64,000 nucleotides of DNA. It comes from Arenibacter catalasegens. Lineage in GTDB: Bacteria > Bacteroidota > Bacteroidia > Flavobacteriales > Flavobacteriaceae. Positions 23,547 through 33,084 of the stretch are shown here, in pieces. The position numbers were made by a program, and so were the translations under genes. Each line of letters starts with the position of its first letter. Within the stretch, counting starts at the first letter, position 1. The notes beneath the pieces were generated by a model. That model did no database searches, had not been told where the DNA came from, and saw only the letters and a list, made by a program, of their open reading frames with translations. The DNA is taken from the NCBI RefSeq assembly GCF_002909235.1, contig NZ_PHQQ01000031.1:1-64000 (forward strand). Direction: 5' to 3'.

Positions 23547-26522
23547 ATGAGAAAATTTCAAACAATTAGGGGAAAGTTACCAAGCCATTTAACTTTATGG
23601 CTCTTACTGGTAATGAGTACAAACGTATTTGGGCAACAATCCCCAATTACAATTAGTGGAAACATTACGGAAAGGGGATCAGGTATTCCTATAGCCGGTG
23701 CTTCAGTGTTTATCGAAAATAGCTCTTTCGGCACGGTTTCGGATTTCGATGGCAATTACAGCCTCAAGGCTACTTTAGAAAACAAGGATTATGTTTTGAT
23801 TATCAGTTATCTAGGGTTTAGCACTCAAAAAACATCCATTAATACTTCCACTGGTGATATAACAAAAGATATTCTTCTGTCAGAAGATCTTTTAAGCTTG
23901 GATGAAGTAGTGGTGACCGGTACAGGTACAGGAGCCAACAAGAGGTCCCTAGGAAATGCTATCTCCTCTGTAAGATCAGAGGATTTGACCAATAACGGTG
24001 CTACCCAAGTAGACCAAGCCATAGCGGGTAAAGTTGCTGGTGCCTTGGTACAACAGAATTCCGGCGATCCCGCAGGTGGTATCAGTATTAGACTTAGAGG
24101 TCCCAGTACGATAGCAGGTAGTTCTGACCCGCTGTACATTGTGGACGGTATTATCATCAGCAATTCTAGTAATGAGCTTATTGATTTAGGAGGTAACTCG
24201 CAAAATAGACTAGCCGACCTAAACCCCAACGATATTGAAAAAATAGAAATAATCAAGGGTGCGGCAGCGGCTGCAATATACGGATCTAGGGCCAGCAACG
24301 GTGTAGTTCAAATTTTTACCAAAAAAGGTAAGACTGGAGAACCCAAGTTTACATTTATGACCAATACCAAGCTTAACGAACTTAGAAAAAAGATTGATTA
24401 TAATACAACTCCCTTAGCCTGGGAAGTAGCCACGGATAGAAACAATTTGGCCACCATTGCAACTCAGCGCTATGATTTACAAGATGCTATATTCGATACT
24501 GGCTTTGGCTTGGAAAATTACTTCTCTGTAAGAGGAGGAAGTGAAAAAACCACTTATTTTCTTTCGGCCTCACATTTGGATAATGAGGGAATTGTAAAAA
24601 ATACAGACTTTAAACGATACGGGTTTAAAGCCAATATTACTCAAAAGGCAGCTGAATGGTTAGACATCACTGGAGGGTTTAATTACATAAGAAGTAGTAG
24701 TAACGATGTTCCCAATGGAGGAATCAATTCTGCCTATGGAGCAATTACAGGCTTCTTATTTAGTGATAATTCTATAAACCCAACACCTGATGCATCTGGG
24801 GTATATCCGGTAACTTCTCCTTTAGTAGCGCGGACCAACCCTATGGAAGCCGTGGACCGATTTGATTTTGGACAAAAAACAAATCGTTTTATCACTAGCA
24901 TTGCCTTGGATGGTAAATTTAACGATCACCTTTCCGCAAAGTACACTTTGGGAATGGATTATTACAACCAATCTGCCACTGCCTTTATCCCTATCAACAA
25001 CACCTCTACATTGCCTGATGGATTCGCTAGAAGGTCAGATTTAAACAGTTTTCAATACAATAGCGACCTGAATGTAACTTATAGAACGGATATATCGGAT
25101 AATGTAAACTCTATTACCACTGCTGGAGGTTCTTGGCAATATGAAGAAAGGGACAGAGTTGGCATTAGTGCAACTGGACTTCCTCCCGTGGTGGAGACAG
25201 CAACAGGAGGAAGTTTATTGGAACAAGGTGAATCAAGGTCACAGATTTCGTATTGGGGAGCCTTCCTTCAACAATCCTTTTCCTTCATGGACAAAATTTA
25301 TATAAACGGGGCAGTAAGAATGGACGGGGCTTCTACCTTTGGTAAGGATGAACGAAATCAGCTTTATTTCAAGGCCAGTGCTTCCTACGTTCTATCCGAT
25401 GAAGATTTCTGGAAAGAGACTTTTTCAGATTCATTTAACTCCTTCAAATTAAGGACCTCTTGGGGCCAGGCTGGTAACCTTACGGCTTTGGGTGCCTTTG
25501 ATAGATTTTCGGTATACAACCCATCGGCAATAAGTGGTGCTGTAAGCCTAATACCTTCGACTGCTCAAGGAAATGAAAACTTGAAACCTGAACGACAGGA
25601 TGAAATTGAATTAGGTTTTGATGCCGGTTTCCTTAACAATAGGCTGGGATTGGAATTCTCGTATTACCATCAAAAAGTAACTGATCTTTTACTACCAAGA
25701 GTTTTGGCACCATCAAGTGGATATAGCTCAAGATTTGAAAACGTTGGTAACCTTGAAAACAAAGGTATTGAATTACTCCTCAGAGCAGCACCCGTAAAAA
25801 ATGAAAATTTTACTTGGGATGTTACTGCTTCTTTCTCTAAAAATAAAAACGAAGTTACCAATGTAGCTGGTGGAGGGCGACTTACCCTTGATGGAAGTTT
25901 CTCTACCAACTATGTTATTGAAGGTGAGCCCATAGGTGTTTTTTACAGACAATTTTACGCAAGAAATGAAGATGGTACAATAGCTTTGGACGCGGATGGA
26001 TATCCATTTAGAGGTACAACGGATGATGGTGAATCTTCAAAGGTTCTAGGTGACCCTAATCCAGAATGGTTTGGATCTCTAATCAATGAAATCTCCTATA
26101 AAGACTTTTCATTGAGAGTACAATTTGATGCGGTACAAGGCTATGAAGTGTTCAACTGGAACCGTAGGTTATTGGACAATGTAATATTTGGGGGCGGATA
26201 TAATGTGGGCCAAGAATTGTTGGGCAATCTTCCAAAAGGCTACGGTGGTGCACAGGCCAATATCTTCGAAGAGTTTGTGGAAGACGGATCTTTCGTTAAG
26301 CTAAGGGAAGTAAGTCTTAGCTATAACTTTAGGCCAAAATGGGATTTCATAGACAATGTAGCGTTAAGTTTGGTAGGTAGGAACCTTGTTTCATGGGACA
26401 ATTATTCCGGATGGGATCCAGAAGTAAGTGCTGCTGGACAAAGCAACGGAGTTAGAGGATTTGATTTCGCAACAGTTCCAATCCCAAAAACGTATCAATT
26501 TGGAGTAAATGTTAGTTTCTAA
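23547..26522 (+). CDS. SusC/RagA-family TonB-dependent outer-membrane transporter
   Basis: A 991-residue outer-membrane glycan importer. A signal peptide (about 1-30) precedes a carboxypeptidase-regulatory-like domain (about 35-110, ISGNITERGSGIPIAGASVFIEN). The TonB box/plug region follows at about 120-250, with DEVVVTGTG, a LRGPSTIAGSSDPLYIVDG segment and the family-typical AAAAAIYGSRASNGVVQIFTKKG. The rest is the 22-strand barrel, ending in an aromatic-type terminus (YQFGVNVSF). It starts the plus-strand operon opposite the DeoR-type gene and pairs with the SusD gene that follows. The peptidoglycan-sugar enzymes downstream predict muro-glycan uptake. Confidence 0.95.
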   Translation: MRKFQTIRGKLPSHLTLWLLLVMSTNVFGQQSPITISGNITERGSGIPIAGASVFIENSSFGTVSDFDGNYSLKATLENKDYVLIISYLGFSTQKTSINTSTGDITKDILLSEDLLSLDEVVVTGTGTGANKRSLGNAISSVRSEDLTNNGATQVDQAIAGKVAGALVQQNSGDPAGGISIRLRGPSTIAGSSDPLYIVDGIIISNSSNELIDLGGNSQNRLADLNPNDIEKIEIIKGAAAAAIYGSRASNGVVQIFTKKGKTGEPKFTFMTNTKLNELRKKIDYNTTPLAWEVATDRNNLATIATQRYDLQDAIFDTGFGLENYFSVRGGSEKTTYFLSASHLDNEGIVKNTDFKRYGFKANITQKAAEWLDITGGFNYIRSSSNDVPNGGINSAYGAITGFLFSDNSINPTPDASGVYPVTSPLVARTNPMEAVDRFDFGQKTNRFITSIALDGKFNDHLSAKYTLGMDYYNQSATAFIPINNTSTLPDGFARRSDLNSFQYNSDLNVTYRTDISDNVNSITTAGGSWQYEERDRVGISATGLPPVVETATGGSLLEQGESRSQISYWGAFLQQSFSFMDKIYINGAVRMDGASTFGKDERNQLYFKASASYVLSDEDFWKETFSDSFNSFKLRTSWGQAGNLTALGAFDRFSVYNPSAISGAVSLIPSTAQGNENLKPERQDEIELGFDAGFLNNRLGLEFSYYHQKVTDLLLPRVLAPSSGYSSRFENVGNLENKGIELLLRAAPVKNENFTWDVTASFSKNKNEVTNVAGGGRLTLDGSFSTNYVIEGEPIGVFYRQFYARNEDGTIALDADGYPFRGTTDDGESSKVLGDPNPEWFGSLINEISYKDFSLRVQFDAVQGYEVFNWNRRLLDNVIFGGGYNVGQELLGNLPKGYGGAQANIFEEFVEDGSFVKLREVSLSYNFRPKWDFIDNVALSLVGRNLVSWDNYSGWDPEVSAAGQSNGVRGFDFATVPIPKTYQFGVNVSF

Positions 26523-26538
26523 ACTTAAAAAAACAACG

Positions 26539-27882
26539 ATGAAAAAGTATATAAATTTTAAAACAAAGGCTATAGCATTATTGATGACCGTGGTAGCGGT
26601 ATCCTCTTGCGAAACCGATTTTGATAACCCTAACGCCGCAACGGACGATCAAGTTTTTTCTTCTAGGGAAGGTATCCTTGCTGCAACCATAGGTATGCAC
26701 CAATTATATTCCACTACTGGATTAAGGTGGATCGTGGAAACACCAGCAGTAACTACTAGAGAGGCTGGTATTACTACTACTTTTCAAAATATGATAGACC
26801 TTGAGGATGGAGGGGACATTCCCAATTCTACTTCCAATATAGTCGGACTTTGGTCCACTATGCTTCGGGTAATGTCTATTTCTGAAGATATCGCCAAGAA
26901 TGCACCGAATTTAAATATAAATGACGGTACCAAAAGTGGCTTGATTGCATACGCCAATTTGTTTAAGGCAATGGCAATAGGTAGCATGGCTCAAAACTAT
27001 GAGCAGGCTATTGTTGCTATCAGCCAAGATGGGGATGCTACATTCGTCTCTCGGACAGAAGCATTCAATACGGCAGTTGCCCTCCTCAATGAGGCACAGA
27101 ATTTAATTTCCTCCAACCCAATATCAGATGAGTTTAGTTCGGAAATATTGAGAGGAAATATAGACTTGGAAAATACCCTTAAGGCTATGTCCGCAAGGTA
27201 TAATCTTTTTGCCGGGAATTATGATGCCGCCATATCGGCTGCTGCATCAGTAGATCAATCTGCTGCATCGGTCTTCACCTATGATTCGCAAAATCTGAAT
27301 CCAGTCTGGAGCAGGGTTTTTCAAAATGGTGTTCCCAATTTTAAACCAAGAGATAATTTTGGACTTCCGAATTCCTTTGCCATTGACCCTACAGACGGGC
27401 GAATTGATTTCTATTTGGTTCCATTGGATGAATTGAACATAAATCAATTACCAATTGAAGACCTAGCAGGATTCTTTGACGAAGAAAGTGGTTCGGAATC
27501 CATCCCATTGTATCTAACGGACGAGATGAACCTGATTATTGCAGAAGCCAATCTTCGAAAAAGTTCGGCGGATATTACGGCTGCCGTAACTGCCATAAAC
27601 AATGTTAGGACAGACAATGATGATGTCTTTGGGGTAAATGCCAATATTCCTGCTTATTCCGGTGATTTGTCAATTGAAGCCTTATTGGAAGAGGTATATC
27701 TAAACCGCAGGTTGGAGTTATTCTTAACCGGAACTAGCTTGGAAGACAGCAGAAGGTTTGAACGTCCTGAACCTAGTACAAGTGCCAAGGTATTTACTGA
27801 TGAAAGGAATAGAAACTACTACCCTTACCCTAACACGGAAAGGGACAATAACAGCAATACCCCTTCGGACCCATCAATTTAA
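26539..27882 (+). CDS. SusD/RagB-family glycan-binding lipoprotein
   Basis: Surface lipoprotein that caps the SusC barrel and binds the ligand. The chosen ATG at 26539 gives 447 residues with a lipobox ending at Cys24 (VVAVSSC); an in-frame ATG at 26509 would put ten residues before this signal and overlap susC. Family features include the C-terminal segment with IPLYLTDEMNLIIAEANLRK and LLEEVYLNRRLELFLTGTSLEDSRR, typical of RagB/SusD. It sits 16 bp after susC. Its binding specificity cannot be told from sequence. Confidence 0.93.
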   Translation: MKKYINFKTKAIALLMTVVAVSSCETDFDNPNAATDDQVFSSREGILAATIGMHQLYSTTGLRWIVETPAVTTREAGITTTFQNMIDLEDGGDIPNSTSNIVGLWSTMLRVMSISEDIAKNAPNLNINDGTKSGLIAYANLFKAMAIGSMAQNYEQAIVAISQDGDATFVSRTEAFNTAVALLNEAQNLISSNPISDEFSSEILRGNIDLENTLKAMSARYNLFAGNYDAAISAAASVDQSAASVFTYDSQNLNPVWSRVFQNGVPNFKPRDNFGLPNSFAIDPTDGRIDFYLVPLDELNINQLPIEDLAGFFDEESGSESIPLYLTDEMNLIIAEANLRKSSADITAAVTAINNVRTDNDDVFGVNANIPAYSGDLSIEALLEEVYLNRRLELFLTGTSLEDSRRFERPEPSTSAKVFTDERNRNYYPYPNTERDNNSNTPSDPSI

Positions 27883-27960
27883 AGGAAATATTGTAATAGT
27901 TTACAAAAGGCCTACATTTATAATAAAATGCTAGGCCTTTTGTTTAAATATCAATTTTAT

Positions 27961-29472
27961 ATGCTTAAAAAAATTGCCTTTATACTCATTATAACGCTTT
28001 CCTCATGTTCCGTGTTCAAATCTTCCATACCAACACCTAAACATGAATTTAGAGGGGTTTGGATCGCTACCGTGGTCAACATAGACTGGCCAAAAAATAG
28101 CCTGGACAGCATTGAAAAACAAAAACAAGACTATTTAAAAATCCTTGATTTTTATAAGGATTTAAATTTTAACGCTGTAATTGTTCAAATCAGAACTGCA
28201 GGGGATGCCTTTTATCCTTCGCAATATGCACCTTGGTCCCGTTTCCTAACAGGCAATGAAGGTATAGCTCCAAAACCATATTACGACCCCTTACAATGGA
28301 TGATAAAGGAAGCGCATTCCAGAGGAATGGAATTCCACGCTTGGCTCAACCCCTACCGTGCCACTTTTGATGAAAAAATTGAATTATTGAACAAAGACCA
28401 CGATTATAAACAACATCCTGAATGGATGTTAAAATATGGAAAAAAATATTATTACAACCCTGGATTACCAGAAGTACAACAACATTTGACAAATATTATT
28501 GGAGAAGTTGTTGACAACTACGATATAGATGCCATACACTTTGACGACTATTTCTACCCTTATAAAATTGCCAATGAAGTTTTTGAAGATTCTGTTACCT
28601 ATTCCGAACATGCCCTACCCCAGCAATCCTTAGACGATTGGCGCAGGAGTAATATAGACAGTCTTGTAAATAATGCGCATGAAACTATAAAAAGCAAAAA
28701 GCCATGGGTTCAATTCGGCATCAGCCCATTTGGGGTTTGGAAAAACAACAGTACCGACCCACGTGGATCCGACACCAAAGCTGGCCAAACCACATATGAA
28801 GATCTATATGCCGACCCATTGTTATGGATGAAAAAAGGTTGGATAGATTATTTGGTTCCCCAAGTTTATTGGAGCATGGATTTACCCGTTGCATCCCACC
28901 GCAAGATTGTAGATTGGTGGTCCAATAATAGTGAGAATACCAACCTATATATTGGTAATGGACCATACAAAATAAGAAACAATAGTGATAAAGCTTGGGA
29001 CAATAAAAAGGAACTACCAGAACAATTAAAATTCGCTAGGGAAGATAAAATGGTAATGGGTAATGTTTTTTTTAGTGCCAAATCCCTGATGTCAGATAAG
29101 GAGGATATTCTAAAAATATTAAGAGAAAAATACTACCACAATTTGGCCCTGCCCCCTATTTCGCCTCTGCAAAAAAATACCTTTGGCACAGTAAAAATAC
29201 GTACCCAATTTGCAGAAAAAAATGGAGCATTGCAATTTAAAATTTTAGCTGACCAGAGAAAAAATTTGAGATATGCCTTGGTGTATGTCGCCAAAAAAGA
29301 GCGCAAATTAGACCTAGAAAACACCGATCAATTAGTGGTAAAAATACCACTAACGGATACGGGAAATTTTAATTTGAACACCTCACTGCTTAAAGATAAA
29401 AAACATATAGCTTTAACATTTATAAATAATTTTGGACAAGAAAGCAAACCTGAAATCATCAAAATTAATTAG
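27961..29472 (+). CDS. GHL10-type (DUF187, YngK/DigH-like) glycoside hydrolase lipoprotein
   Basis: A 503-residue predicted lipoprotein (Cys16 in IITLSSC). The GHL10 TIM-barrel starts with EFRGVWIATVVNIDWP and continues with the NFNAVIVQIRTAGDAFYPS segment, HAWLNPYRA, YDIDAIHFDDYFYP (acidic pair on a strand end, likely catalytic region) and WVQFGISPFGVWKN. The E. coli member DigH (YddW) cleaves denuded peptidoglycan glycan strands. With NagZ, AnmK and MurQ genes around it, the same substrate is likely here. ATG 27961 was chosen because it places the lipobox correctly; 27928 would add 11 residues. Confidence 0.87.
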   Translation: MLKKIAFILIITLSSCSVFKSSIPTPKHEFRGVWIATVVNIDWPKNSLDSIEKQKQDYLKILDFYKDLNFNAVIVQIRTAGDAFYPSQYAPWSRFLTGNEGIAPKPYYDPLQWMIKEAHSRGMEFHAWLNPYRATFDEKIELLNKDHDYKQHPEWMLKYGKKYYYNPGLPEVQQHLTNIIGEVVDNYDIDAIHFDDYFYPYKIANEVFEDSVTYSEHALPQQSLDDWRRSNIDSLVNNAHETIKSKKPWVQFGISPFGVWKNNSTDPRGSDTKAGQTTYEDLYADPLLWMKKGWIDYLVPQVYWSMDLPVASHRKIVDWWSNNSENTNLYIGNGPYKIRNNSDKAWDNKKELPEQLKFAREDKMVMGNVFFSAKSLMSDKEDILKILREKYYHNLALPPISPLQKNTFGTVKIRTQFAEKNGALQFKILADQRKNLRYALVYVAKKERKLDLENTDQLVVKIPLTDTGNFNLNTSLLKDKKHIALTFINNFGQESKPEIIKIN

Positions 29473-29545
29473 AGAAAAAGGACCTTTTTCTTTCTGCGTA
29501 TGAAGCAATATACAGATCAATATTTGAACAACAAAATTGAATGAA

Positions 29546-30820
29546 ATGATTCAAAAAGACAAGGGGGCATGGGCATGGGTCCCTGTTTTATACTTTACTC
29601 AGGGGATTCCCTACGTACTTGTAGTAACAGTTTCGGTAATAATGTATAAAAGACTGGGTTTAAGTAACTCAGATATCGGTTTATACACGAGTTGGCTATA
29701 CCTTCCATGGGTACTTAAACCCTTATGGAGTCCGTTTGTGGACTTAAATGGCACCAAAAGAAATTGGTTCTTATACATGCAATTAATTATTTCGCTGGCC
29801 ATTTTAGGCGTGGGTTTAACCCTGCCAACGACCATCTTTTTCACCACAACTTTAGCGTGTTTTTGGATGGCAGCATTTGCTTCCGCAACTAACGATATTG
29901 CTTCAGACGGATATTACATGTTGGGCCTTACCGAGAAGAAACAAGCCTTCTTTGTAGGCATGCGAAGTACCTTTTATAGGTTGGCAATGATCACTGGTCA
30001 GGGACTCATAGTTATCCTCGCCGGATTCTTGGAAAACTATTATGGCGACAATACCAAAGCCTGGTCCATTACCATGATCGCCGCCGCTATTTTAATGTTG
30101 TCATTGACCATCGCAAACTTTTTTGTAACTCCAAAATATGAAACTTCAGAAGCCATTGTTCAAGAAAAACCAGAGAGCTTTTTGGAGGTCTTTATTTCAT
30201 TTTTTAAGAAACCCAATATTGGAATCGCCTTGGCATTTATTTTAAGTTATCGTTTGGGAGAATCCCAATTGGTAAAAATGGCAGCTCCTTTTTTGTTGGA
30301 TAAAACCTCAGCTGGAGGATTGGAATATTCCACCGAGGCAGTAGGTACTATTTATGGAACAGTCGGAGTAATTATGTTGTCCTTAGGTGGAATTCTAGGA
30401 GGTATCCTAATTTCCAAAGACGGCTTAAAAAAATGGATGCTGCCTATGGTTTTGTCCCTTAACATTCCCAATGCCATGTACGCTATTCTGGCATTGACAA
30501 AAACTACAAGTCTATCGGCAGTAATAGCAACTGTGGTACTGGAACAGTTTGGCTATGGCTTTGGATTTGCCGCCTTTTTAATCTTCCTAATTTATACTGC
30601 CGAAGGAATTTCTAAAACGTCACATTACGCCATTGCAACGGGTTTTATGGCTTTAGGAATGATGCTTCCTGGAATGGTAAGTGGTTATATTCAGGAATGG
30701 CTAGGGTATGGAGGTTTTTTTGTTTGGGTGGTCATTGCCGCCCTACCAGCCCTTTTCCTTTTGAGATTTATTAAATATCCAGCCGATTACGGCAAAAAGA
30801 CGAATTCCGATGTCAGTTAA
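29546..30820 (+). CDS. MFS transporter, AmpG-like (predicted muro-sugar importer)
   Basis: A 424-residue, 12-helix major facilitator. It resembles the AmpG/AcrA-type sub-group with WVPVLYFTQGIPYVLVVTVSVIMYKRLG at the start, LYLPWVLKPLWSPFVD after helix 2, and FASATNDIASDGYYM after helix 4. AmpG imports GlcNAc-anhydroMurNAc peptides in enterobacteria; here it would move glycan fragments across the inner membrane. ATG 29546 was chosen over a TTG at 29537. The 3' end overlaps the next gene (NagZ-like) by 11 bp, a sign of tight co-translation. Confidence 0.85.
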   Translation: MIQKDKGAWAWVPVLYFTQGIPYVLVVTVSVIMYKRLGLSNSDIGLYTSWLYLPWVLKPLWSPFVDLNGTKRNWFLYMQLIISLAILGVGLTLPTTIFFTTTLACFWMAAFASATNDIASDGYYMLGLTEKKQAFFVGMRSTFYRLAMITGQGLIVILAGFLENYYGDNTKAWSITMIAAAILMLSLTIANFFVTPKYETSEAIVQEKPESFLEVFISFFKKPNIGIALAFILSYRLGESQLVKMAAPFLLDKTSAGGLEYSTEAVGTIYGTVGVIMLSLGGILGGILISKDGLKKWMLPMVLSLNIPNAMYAILALTKTTSLSAVIATVVLEQFGYGFGFAAFLIFLIYTAEGISKTSHYAIATGFMALGMMLPGMVSGYIQEWLGYGGFFVWVVIAALPALFLLRFIKYPADYGKKTNSDVS

Positions 30821-32372
30821 TATAGATTCATATAAAACAGCAACAAACAAGCTATCCCTCAAGGAAAAGCTTGGCCAATTATTTATGCCTGCTGCCTTCA
30901 TTAATGATACTGAAGAAGATATTCTGAAATTGGAAAACCTCATCGCCCAACAGCATTTGGGCGGTCTCTGTTTTTTTCACAGTAGGGCCAGTGCGGCCAC
31001 CAACTTTGAGGGCAAAAAGAAAATTGTATATAACGAGCAAAGTCTAAGCACCCTTAAAAACCTAATACAACGCTATCAAAAAGCTGCAAAACATCCTTTG
31101 CTCATTAGTATTGATGCTGAATGGGGATTGGCCATGCGCATTGAGAATACACCCCAATACCCCTATGCCATAACCCTAGGAGCCATTCAAAATAATGAAG
31201 ACCTAATTTTTCAGGTGGGTCAAAAAATTGCGCGTGACTGTAGGGAGGCCGGTATACATTGGAATTTGGCACCTGTGGTAGACATCAACAACAATCCTTT
31301 GAATCCCGTAATTGGATACCGTTCCTTTGGAGAGGATAAATTAAACGTGACTAAAAAAGCAATTGCCTTTATCAAAGGCACGGAAAGTGAAGGTATTTTA
31401 AGTTGCATCAAACATTTTCCAGGACATGGGGACACTGCTACTGATTCCCACCTTGGTTTACCGCTCATTGAAAAGTCTATAGAAGTCCTATTGGAAAACG
31501 AACTATATCCCTTTATCGAAATTATAAAACATGGAGTGGACAGTGTAATGGTAGGCCATTTATCCGTTCCCGCTTTAGATAACGGAGAGGGCACTCCGGC
31601 CACCATTTCCAAAAAGATCATTAAAGAGCTCCTGCGAAAAGAGCTAAATTTTAAAGGTGTCGTAATTTCGGATGCCTTAAACATGCATAGCGTTAGTAAA
31701 ATGTTTCCCAAGAAAGGCGAACTGGAATGGCTGGCCTTTGATGCAGGCAACAACATACTTTGTTTTGCGGAACACACGGCAGAAGGCATAGAAACGATTA
31801 TACGCAATGCTGATCCCCATGAAATTGAAGACCGCTTTAAACGGATATGGCAATTAAAGGAACAAGCTTTCGCAGCTCACCCAAAAGATATAGCTCTACA
31901 CGGCTCCACTGTTCTAAATAGAAATCTAGCAGTGGAGAGTATCACCTTATTGACTGGTAGTGATACTAATATCAATGAATTTAAAAAAGAAGGTTTTAGC
32001 TGTCTTGCCCTTGGGGAATCTCCCAACAGAATGTTTGTAGAAAGGGCCTCTAAAATAGCTATTGAAGGACCTCAAAACAAGGATAACATTCTAATTGCGC
32101 TTTACCCCCCAAAAGTTAAGCCCCAAAACAATTTTGACCTTAAGACTGAAGATTTGGAGCATCTACATGGTTTACTAAAAACCAAGAATGTAATTCTTTA
32201 CGTATTTGGAAACCCCTACGTGCTCAACCTCATAAATTATAAAGCGGCCAAGGCCGTGGTTTTAGGGTATCAAAATTTTAAAGAATTTCAGGAAATTGCC
32301 TTTGACCATTATATGGGAGAACAAACAGCCAAGGGCCGATTACCTGTTTCTATCAGTCTTAAAAAGAATTAA
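30810..32372 (+). CDS. Glycoside hydrolase family 3 beta-N-acetylglucosaminidase, NagZ-like
   Basis: Enzyme predicted to release GlcNAc from GlcNAc-(anhydro)MurNAc. The GH3 barrel occupies about 1-330 with all the NagZ hallmarks: KHFPGHG at 201-207, the Asp212/His214 dyad of the DSH motif, and nucleophile Asp288 in VISDALNM. At 520 residues it is longer than enterobacterial NagZ (about 340), with a further C-terminal part (about 340-520) like the second domain of Gram-positive NagZ. No signal peptide is visible, so it should act in the cytoplasm on sugars brought in by the overlapping MFS gene product. Confidence 0.92.
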   Translation: MSVNIDSYKTATNKLSLKEKLGQLFMPAAFINDTEEDILKLENLIAQQHLGGLCFFHSRASAATNFEGKKKIVYNEQSLSTLKNLIQRYQKAAKHPLLISIDAEWGLAMRIENTPQYPYAITLGAIQNNEDLIFQVGQKIARDCREAGIHWNLAPVVDINNNPLNPVIGYRSFGEDKLNVTKKAIAFIKGTESEGILSCIKHFPGHGDTATDSHLGLPLIEKSIEVLLENELYPFIEIIKHGVDSVMVGHLSVPALDNGEGTPATISKKIIKELLRKELNFKGVVISDALNMHSVSKMFPKKGELEWLAFDAGNNILCFAEHTAEGIETIIRNADPHEIEDRFKRIWQLKEQAFAAHPKDIALHGSTVLNRNLAVESITLLTGSDTNINEFKKEGFSCLALGESPNRMFVERASKIAIEGPQNKDNILIALYPPKVKPQNNFDLKTEDLEHLHGLLKTKNVILYVFGNPYVLNLINYKAAKAVVLGYQNFKEFQEIAFDHYMGEQTAKGRLPVSISLKKN

Positions 32373-32377
32373 CGATT

Positions 32378-33040
32378 ATGGAAAATAACATCCTCGATTC
32401 CTGGAATAAAAATGCCCTAGAGTGGATCAAGATAATTGACAATGCCAATATTGAATCCAGAAAATACACCAATAAAGCCATCTTGAATGTTATCGGCAAT
32501 TCACCTGCCATCAAAATTTTAGATGTCGGTTGCGGAGAAGGTTGGCTAACCAGAAGCCTTATTGCTATGGGAAAGTATGTGGTTGGCCTTGATGCCATTC
32601 CCCAGTTATTGGAAAATGCAAAAAAAAAAGGAGAAGGCTCCTTTTACCAGATGTCATACGAAGAAATTGGTTTGGGAAATTCCATACCCGAATTACCATA
32701 TGATGCCGTAGTATTTAACTTTTGTCTTTATCAGAAAGAAGGACTAAGCCAGCTGCTAAAGAAAATTAAGACTGTGCTGTCCGAAAATGGATATATCGCA
32801 ATTCAGACCCTACATCCTTTTTTCTTGACCCAAAATAATTTGGATTATAAAAGCCAATGGATCAACGATTCTTGGAACGGACTTCCCGGTAATTTTATCG
32901 ATGGCCATAGCTGGTATGCACGGACCTTTGAATCATGGATGTCCGTTTTTAAAAAAGCTGGACTTCAATTACATCATTTTCAAGAAGTAACCAATGATGA
33001 CAAAAAACCCGTTTCGGTAATTTTTTTACTCTCGGAATAA
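32378..33040 (+). CDS. Class I SAM-dependent methyltransferase
   Basis: A 220-residue cytosolic methyltransferase. The SAM-binding motif I is ILDVGCGEGWLTRSLIAMG (about 48-66), the acidic residue of motif II is in VVGLDAIPQ and motif IV-like YDAVVFNFCLYQ follows. The substrate is unknown. It starts 6 bp after the NagZ-like gene and 45 bp before anmK, so it is embedded in the cell-wall sugar operon, where no methylation step is expected from known biochemistry. Confidence 0.85.
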   Translation: MENNILDSWNKNALEWIKIIDNANIESRKYTNKAILNVIGNSPAIKILDVGCGEGWLTRSLIAMGKYVVGLDAIPQLLENAKKKGEGSFYQMSYEEIGLGNSIPELPYDAVVFNFCLYQKEGLSQLLKKIKTVLSENGYIAIQTLHPFFLTQNNLDYKSQWINDSWNGLPGNFIDGHSWYARTFESWMSVFKKAGLQLHHFQEVTNDDKKPVSVIFLLSE

Positions 33041-33084
33041 ATGGAGGATAAAAGTACAATCCCAAACAACAATATAATATAAAA

